Origin: Kocuria sp.
GTDB lineage: Bacteria; Actinomycetota; Actinomycetes; Actinomycetales; Micrococcaceae
DNA length: 7,151 nucleotides
NCBI GenBank assembly: GCA_030453435.1
Contig: JAKDKI010000116.1
Coordinates: 1 to 7,151 of the forward strand
Direction: 5' to 3'
This document shows positions 1 through 7,151 of this stretch, in pieces. The position numbers and the translations under genes are program-made. A model generated the notes under the pieces. The model made no database searches. It saw only the letters and a program-made list of their open reading frames with translations, and had not been told where the DNA came from. The first letter of the stretch is position 1. The number at the start of each line of letters is the position of its first letter.

Positions 1-14
1 CTACGTGCATCCAT
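1..14 (-). CDS. Probable start of a further operon gene (partial, runs off the left edge)
   Basis: On the minus strand an ATG at 14-12 is followed by open codons (M-D-A-R) up to the window edge. A strong ribosome-binding sequence, GGGGAG at 25-20, lies 5 bases upstream. A second ATG at 10-8, in another frame, is also within reach of that site. The gene would follow rmlCD on the same strand after a 137-base gap. RmlA (glucose-1-phosphate thymidylyltransferase) is the one dTDP-rhamnose enzyme not seen in the window, so it is the natural guess. Four codons cannot show this, and the product remains unknown. Confidence 0.4.
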
Positions 15-151
15 GAAAACTCCCCGGAAGAAGGAACTGATTTCTCAGTCCAACTACTGGGGACCAGTTCAATCACCGGTGACGGGGTTCTTTCAATGCT
101 CGGCACTGTCGGCCGGCTCGCTCTCCCTACCCGGGGATGCCGCCGTTCGGT
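15..151 (-). promoter_or_regulatory. Intergenic leader between rmlCD and the left-edge gene
   Basis: This 137-base gap holds no gene I can support. Read as minus-strand RNA it contains two adjacent small hairpins. One is ACUGG-UCC-CCAGU (68-56). The other is a 7-base-pair stem with a GAAA loop (51-34, one G-U pair). The outer arms GAACUG (70-65) and CAGUUC (39-34) can also pair with each other, so the two folds compete. Neither hairpin is followed by a U run, so there is no clear Rho-independent terminator. No convincing -35/-10 pair was found. The region may be an untranslated leader or may hold a weak internal promoter. Confidence 0.3.
20..25 (-). promoter_or_regulatory. Ribosome-binding site of the left-edge gene
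   Basis: The minus-strand sequence GGGGAG stands 5 bases before the ATG at 14-12 and 9 bases before the ATG at 10-8. It is the main evidence that a gene begins at the left edge. Confidence 0.45.
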
Positions 152-3186
<3,035 letters not shown>

Positions 3187-3190
3187 GTTT

Positions 3191-3197
3191 CCCCCCT
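3191..3197 (-). promoter_or_regulatory. Ribosome-binding site of the TagD-like gene
   Basis: The minus-strand sequence AGGGGGG lies 4 bases before the ATG at 3186-3184. It supports this start and hence the unusual N-terminal extension of the protein. Confidence 0.7.
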
Positions 3198-3210
3198 AAT
3201 GATCAACGCC

Positions 3211-3228
3211 GCGCGGTCCCCACCGCGC
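3211..3228 (-). repeat. Perfect 7-bp hairpin in the leader of the TagD-like gene
   Basis: GCGCGGT and ACCGCGC form a perfect inverted repeat around a four-base loop (GGGG in the minus-strand RNA). It ends about 13 bases before the ribosome-binding site of the TagD-like gene. No T run follows on either strand, so it is not a standard terminator. It may stabilise the transcript or affect translation, or it may be a protein-binding dyad. Confidence 0.5.
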
Positions 3229-3298
3229 AGAGTGCTGTTACCACGGTAGCAAGATCGAGAAGAATTTAGAGACTGTTCACCCAATGGGCCGCCGAACG

Positions 3299-3327
3299 GT
3301 GGACAAATGTGTGTTTGTGCTGTCCAC
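3299..3327. repeat. Inverted repeat GTGGACA-N15-TGTCCAC
   Basis: The arms at 3299-3305 and 3321-3327 are perfect 7-base inverted copies. A smaller dyad, ACAAA-N6-TTTGT (3303-3318), is nested inside. The arms also resemble actinobacterial DnaA boxes (TTGTCCACA): the minus strand of 3298-3306 and the plus strand of 3320-3328 each match 8 of 9 bases. It could be an operator for the divergent genes or a pair of facing DnaA boxes. Confidence 0.5.
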
Positions 3328-3423
3328 ACTTGCGCGGATTTATCCCCAATTCCGCGATTCCCGCTGGCCCGCCCCACACGACCGGGCGCATAGTGAGTGG
3401 TGAGGTCGGTGAGGGGACCGTCC

Positions 3424-3429
3424 GGGGAG
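3424..3429 (+). promoter_or_regulatory. Ribosome-binding site of the small membrane-protein gene
   Basis: GGGGAG stands 8 bases before the ATG at 3438. It selects this ATG over the in-frame upstream ATG at 3309, whose extra 43 residues look like non-coding sequence. Confidence 0.6.
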
Positions 3430-3437
3430 ATCACGTT

Positions 3438-3677
3438 ATGGGGCAGATCCAGTTGAGCGAGAATACGATCCAGAGAAACAGGCCAGGGCACGGCTCGCAC
3501 GGTTCACGAGCGGTCACGATACTCACGACCATGCTCACACTGCTGATCCTGGTGGCACTGGGTGCGTTAGTGCTCAACTACGTCAGCAACGCACGCCCCC
3601 AGGTGGCCACCACGGCGCATGCGCAGCACAGCATCTCCGACAATTACTACCCGCCACACAAACCCGGGCGCGCCTGA
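3438..3677 (+). CDS. Small single-pass membrane protein of unknown function
   Basis: I do not recognise this 79-residue protein. Residues 1-24 are polar with Arg at 13, 15 and 24. Residues about 26-48 are an unbroken hydrophobic stretch (VTILTTMLTLLILVALGALV and on) that should span the membrane once. Residues 50-79 are a polar tail containing three His, NYYPP and a basic end. The charge pattern suggests the N-terminus inside and the tail outside the cell. It could instead be an uncleaved signal anchor. The start is supported by GGGGAG 8 bases upstream. The first 24 codons include several rare for GC-rich genomes (AGA, AGG, ATA), while later codons are more typical. It is divergent from the rml operon and converges on mfd with only three bases between the two stop codons. 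Confidence 0.55.
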   Translation: MGQIQLSENTIQRNRPGHGSHGSRAVTILTTMLTLLILVALGALVLNYVSNARPQVATTAHAQHSISDNYYPPHKPGRA

Positions 3678-3680
3678 CGG

Positions 3681-6600
3681 CTACCGCGCTGCTTCGTCCG
3701 GCTGAGGTTGCGCAACAGGGAAGATCGCGTCGAGAACCTCGCGTGCCCACGCCAAGATCGCCTCGTCCACGAGGTCCTTGCCCCCGATCCGATCCGTCTT
3801 GGGCTTGGGAATGAGTACCATGTGCCGGTCCGTTCCCGGGATCGCCTTGATCTGTGAACCCTGGTACATGCGCTTGAGCCGCATCTCGCGCGACTCCGGC
3901 AATTCGGCCGGTGCGAACCTGATCATGTTGCCCTGAGTGGCCACATCCGTGAGCCCTGAAGCCCGCGCCAGGATGCGCAATCGCGCAACGTCCAGCAGGT
4001 TCTTGACCGGGGTGGGCAGGGGCCCGTAGCGGTCTTGAAGCTCCTCGCCGGCTTCCACAACGGCCTCTTCCGTGGCCGCGTTGGCAATGTTGCGGTAGGC
4101 CTCCAGGCGCAGCCGCTCCCCCGGCACGTAGTCGTGGGGCAGGTGGGCGTTGACGGGCAGTTCGATCTTCATTTCCGACGGCGCCTGATCCTGATCGCCG
4201 CGGTACTCGGCCACAGCCTCGCCCACGAGTCGCAGGTACATGTCGAAACCGACTCCTGCGATGTGACCGGACTGTTCGCCGCCCAACAGATTGCCCGCGC
4301 CTCGGATCTCAAGGTCCTTCATGGCCAGTTGCATACCCGAACCGAGTTCGTTGTGCGCAGCTACGGCCTTGAGTCGCTCCAGCGCGGTCTCGCTCAGGGG
4401 CTTCTCCGCCGGGTACAAGAAGTACGCGTAAGCGCGTTCCCGGCCGCGCCCCACGCGACCGCGCAGCTGATGCAGCTGGGACAGCCCATAGCGGTTCGCG
4501 CCGTCCACGATCAGCGTGTTGGCATTGGCAATGTCCAGGCCGGTTTCCACGATCGTGGTGCACACCAGCACGTCGAACTTCTTCTCCCAGAAGTCCACGA
4601 TGATTTGTTCCAGCCGAGATTCGGTCATTTGACCGTGGGCCACGGCGATGCGCGCCTCGGGAACCAAATCGGCGAGCGCCTTGGCCTGGGCCTCGATGGA
4701 CGACACCCGGTTGTGGATGAAAAACACCTGCCCCTCGCGCATCAGCTCACGCCGGATGGCCGCCGAAACCTGCTTCTGGGTGTACGGACCCACGTACGTG
4801 AGCACGGGGTGGCGTTCCTCGGGCGGGGTGGCCAGTGTGGATGTCTCACGGATGCCCGTCATGGACATCTCCAGGGTGCGCGGAATGGGAGTGGCGGACA
4901 TCGCCAGTACGTCCACATCCGTGCGCATGGCCTTGAGCTTTTCCTTGTGCTCCACGCCGAAACGCTGTTCCTCGTCGATGATGACCAGACCCAGGTTCTT
5001 GAACTGCATTTCCTTGCTGAGCAGTCGATGCGTACCGATCACCACGTCCACGGCGCCGGAGCGCAAGCCCTCCAGTGTCGCCTTGGACTCCTTGGCCGTC
5101 TGGAACCGGGACAGCGTGGCCAAGCGCACGGGGAAACCGGAGAACCGCTCCGCGAACGTCTCGGTGTGCTGCTGGGCCAACAGCGTAGTGGGCACCAGAA
5201 CGGCCACCTGCTTGCCGTCCTGCACAGTCTTGAACGCCGCCCGCACGGCCACTTCGGTCTTGCCGTACCCAACGTCACCGGAAATCAACCGGTCCATGGG
5301 AATGGGCCGCTCCATGTCCGCCTTGACCTCGTCGATCGTGGTCAGCTGGTCCGGGGTCTCGATGTACGGGAACGCCTGTTCCAGCTCACGCTGCCACGGG
5401 GTGTCCGGGCCGAACGCATGGCCCTTGGACGCCATGCGCGCCGAATACAGCCGGATCAGCTCGTTCGCGATCTCCTTGACGGCCTTCTTGGCACTGCGCT
5501 TGGTCTTGTTCCAGTCCGAGCCGCCCATCTTGGACAACGACGGCGCTTCCCCGCCCACGTAGGAGCTCACCTGGTCGAGCTGGTCCGTGGGCACGAACAA
5601 CCGGTCGCGCGGTCCGTTGCGCTTGGACGGCGCGTACTCGAGCACCAGGTACTCGCGCATGGGCTTGGGCTGGCCCGGAGTGATCATGGCACCAGCAATC
5701 GGGCGCTGCACGAGTTCGATGAACTGGCCGATACCGTGCTGCTCGTGGACCACGTAGTCACCCTTCTGCAGGGTGAGCGGATCCACCTGGTTGCGCTTGC
5801 GCCGTTGCGGCAGCTTACGCATGTCCCGGGTGGTGTACGCGGTGGAACGACCGAGCACGTCCGCTTCGGTCAGCAGAGCGATGCGCGGACCCTCGAAAAC
5901 GAATCCGTGGCCGGCGCGCGCGGTCGTGAGCTCCACCAGCCCCGCCTCGAGTGTCTCGTCAATCGTATCGAACCGGGCGGCCGGAATTTGAGCACCGTGC
6001 AGGAGCTCGCTGAGTCGGTTAAGGGGCCCGGGGCCGTCGGTCACGAGCACCACTCGCCAGCCTTCGGACACCCGGCCGGCCAGGAACTCCAACATGGCAT
6101 CCACGTCTCCGGAGAAACGTGTTGGCTCACGAGCGGCCACCGTGAGGGTGTCAGCATCCGTGTCCGCCAGGCGGACTTCCTCCTCCGTGGAATCTGCATC
6201 GATATCGCCCACGCTCACGGCATTCACGTTGAGCCCGGTGATCGACCACCAGCCCACCGAACGGTCCAGTGCCAACTGCCGGGTTTCGGCAATCTCGTGG
6301 AACGACCCGGCCGCCAGGCTTCGCTCGCGGCCGTCCTCGGAATCCACCGCCGTATTGAGGTCCAGCGGGGCATCGCTGCCACCGGAGGCCGATTCCCACG
6401 CGGCCATGAGGAATTCCTGGTTGGTTGCCACCAGATCATGTGCGCGAGCGCGCACTTTCTCGGGTTCGATCACCACGGTCATGGACCCCTCGGGAATCAG
6501 GGACAGTATGGGGACCATGTCGTCCGCGAGCAGCGGAGCAAGCGATTCCATGCCCTCCACGTACTGGCCGCCCGCAATGCGTTCGAGGATCTCGCGGCCG

Positions 6601-7151
6601 CCGGGCAGCTGGTCCTTGAGCTTGGCGGCCCGGGACATGACCGTGGGGGTGATCAGCAATTCGCGACACGGTGAGGCCACGATCCGGGTGGGGTGTTCCG
6701 TGCCGGCCACGGTGCGCTGGTCGGCCACGGCGAACCAGCGCATTTCGTCCAGTTCGTCGCCGAAGAACTCCAAGCGCACCGGGTGGTCCTCCGTGGGCGG
6801 GAAGACGTCGATGATGCCACCGCGCACGGCGAACTCACCGCGTTTGGTGACCATGTCCACGCGTGAATACGCCGCGTTGGCCAGGTCCTTGATGAGCTGG
6901 TCGAACGCATACTCTTGGCCGGCCACCAGAGTGACGGGCTGCATGTCACCGAGGCCGGCGACCACGGGTTGCAAAACAGAACGCACCGGCGCCACGATCA
7001 CGCGCAGCGGTGCCTCGGTGGCTTCCGGGTGCGCGAGTTTACGGAGCACACTCAGACGCTGGCCCACGGTGTCAGAACGCGGTGAGAGCCGCTCGTGGGG
7101 CAACGTTTCCCACGAGGGGAAGTTCATGACCTGCTCAGCCGGCAGGTAGGA
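3681..7151 (-). CDS. mfd: Transcription-repair coupling factor Mfd (N-terminus beyond the right edge)
   Basis: Mfd is an ATP-driven DNA translocase that removes RNA polymerase stalled at damage and recruits UvrA for nucleotide excision repair. The 1156 visible residues run in frame to the window edge. The methionine at 7127 is internal, since the conserved FPSWETLPHERLSPRSDTVG block begins one residue after M-N there and normally follows a longer UvrB-like domain; some 60-100 residues are probably missing. Order seen: UvrB-like region; an acidic linker near 6150-6220; the RNA polymerase-interacting domain (from KGDYVVHEQHGIGQF near 5775, to about 5520); the helicase core with Walker A GDVGYGKT (5256-5279, Lys631 of the visible part), DEEQ (4966-4977), SATPIPRT and QLRGRVGR (4446-4469); then the C-terminal regulatory domain from about 4175. 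All key motifs are intact and no frameshift is seen. No gap is available for a terminator before the convergent gene. Confidence 0.97.
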   Translation of the reverse strand, partial: SYLPAEQVMNFPSWETLPHERLSPRSDTVGQRLSVLRKLAHPEATEAPLRVIVAPVRSVLQPVVAGLGDMQPVTLVAGQEYAFDQLIKDLANAAYSRVDMVTKRGEFAVRGGIIDVFPPTEDHPVRLEFFGDELDEMRWFAVADQRTVAGTEHPTRIVASPCRELLITPTVMSRAAKLKDQLPGGREILERIAGGQYVEGMESLAPLLADDMVPILSLIPEGSMTVVIEPEKVRARAHDLVATNQEFLMAAWESASGGSDAPLDLNTAVDSEDGRERSLAAGSFHEIAETRQLALDRSVGWWSITGLNVNAVSVGDIDADSTEEEVRLADTDADTLTVAAREPTRFSGDVDAMLEFLAGRVSEGWRVVLVTDGPGPLNRLSELLHGAQIPAARFDTIDETLEAGLVELTTARAGHGFVFEGPRIALLTEADVLGRSTAYTTRDMRKLPQRRKRNQVDPLTLQKGDYVVHEQHGIGQFIELVQRPIAGAMITPGQPKPMREYLVLEYAPSKRNGPRDRLFVPTDQLDQVSSYVGGEAPSLSKMGGSDWNKTKRSAKKAVKEIANELIRLYSARMASKGHAFGPDTPWQRELEQAFPYIETPDQLTTIDEVKADMERPIPMDRLISGDVGYGKTEVAVRAAFKTVQDGKQVAVLVPTTLLAQQHTETFAERFSGFPVRLATLSRFQTAKESKATLEGLRSGAVDVVIGTHRLLSKEMQFKNLGLVIIDEEQRFGVEHKEKLKAMRTDVDVLAMSATPIPRTLEMSMTGIRETSTLATPPEERHPVLTYVGPYTQKQVSAAIRRELMREGQVFFIHNRVSSIEAQAKALADLVPEARIAVAHGQMTESRLEQIIVDFWEKKFDVLVCTTIVETGLDIANANTLIVDGANRYGLSQLHQLRGRVGRGRERAYAYFLYPAEKPLSETALERLKAVAAHNELGSGMQLAMKDLEIRGAGNLLGGEQSGHIAGVGFDMYLRLVGEAVAEYRGDQDQAPSEMKIELPVNAHLPHDYVPGERLRLEAYRNIANAATEEAVVEAGEELQDRYGPLPTPVKNLLDVARLRILARASGLTDVATQGNMIRFAPAELPESREMRLKRMYQGSQIKAIPGTDRHMVLIPKPKTDRIGGKDLVDEAILAWAREVLDAIFPVAQPQPDEAAR

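Larger units (their letters stand above)
3187..3437. promoter_or_regulatory. Divergent control region between the rml operon and the small membrane-protein gene
   Basis: This 251-base gap must hold the promoter of the minus-strand operon and probably that of the plus-strand gene. It is visibly less GC-rich in places than the genes beside it (for example 3250-3275). It contains several dyads: the leader hairpin at 3211-3228, TACCGTGGTA (minus strand, about 3240-3249), GTGGACA-N15-TGTCCAC (3299-3327) and CGCGGA-N12-TCCGCG (3333-3356). I could not find a -35/-10 pair good enough to name for either direction. Confidence 0.5.

Noticed and set aside
73..82. Perfect 10-base palindrome TCACCGGTGA
   Set aside because: Palindromes of this length are expected several times by chance in about 7 kb, and nothing around it suggests an operator.
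3309..3437. Longer N-terminus for the small plus-strand protein, from ATG 3309
   Set aside because: No good ribosome-binding site was seen before 3309. The extra 43 residues cross the dyads and look non-coding, whereas ATG 3438 has GGGGAG at proper spacing.
3660..3700. Bidirectional terminator between the convergent genes
   Set aside because: Only short restriction-site-like palindromes (CCCGGG, GGCGCGCC) are present. There is no stem of useful length with a T run on either side.
4035..6674. An 879-codon open frame on the plus strand opposite mfd
   Set aside because: Its codons mirror the GC-rich third positions of mfd and its translation shows no family motif. It is the usual antisense shadow of a high-GC gene.
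7125..7127. Methionine codon as the start of mfd
   Set aside because: The frame stays open to the window edge, and the conserved FPSWETLPHERLS block begins just one residue after M-N, whereas in Mfd proteins it follows a longer N-terminal domain.
6094..7149. A 351-codon plus-strand open frame opposite the start of mfd
   Set aside because: Ser-, Arg- and Thr-rich translation with no motif, lying fully opposite conserved Mfd sequence.

Overview
The window looks like chromosomal DNA from a high-GC Gram-positive actinobacterium. The reasons are GC-rich third codon positions, actinobacterial-type protein sequences, and an RmlC-RmlD fusion of the kind known from Corynebacterium and its relatives. 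A member of the Micrococcales is plausible, but the sequence alone does not fix the genus.

Layout from right to left. Positions 7151 to 3681 (minus strand) hold most of mfd, the transcription-repair coupling factor; its N-terminus lies beyond the right edge. Facing it and ending only three bases from its stop codon is a small plus-strand gene (3438-3677) for an unrecognised 79-residue single-pass membrane protein. A 251-base region (3187-3437) separates that gene from a divergent minus-strand operon and carries several inverted repeats and near-matches to DnaA boxes.

The minus-strand operon runs 3186 to 152. It encodes a TagD-like nucleotidyltransferase, RmlB (dTDP-glucose 4,6-dehydratase) and a fused RmlC-RmlD protein (3,5-epimerase plus 4-reductase). 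RmlB and RmlC-RmlD carry out the last three steps of dTDP-L-rhamnose synthesis, and the TagD-like enzyme may activate another precursor of a cell-wall polymer. The gene spacing (22 bases, then an ATGA stop/start overlap) indicates co-transcription. At the left edge a ribosome-binding site and start codon suggest a further minus-strand gene. RmlA, the missing first enzyme of the pathway, is a reasonable but unproven guess for it.

The most striking observation is that rmlB is broken as written. One base is missing in a C run (G run on the plus strand, 2167-2170), just before the catalytic YxxxK motif. Either this is a sequence error or the strain has lost this copy. No mobile element, CRISPR array, tRNA or rRNA gene was seen. 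I did not find a clear new multi-gene system. The items most worth checking are the rmlB frameshift, the divergent control region, the small membrane protein and the altered active-site motifs in the RmlC domain.
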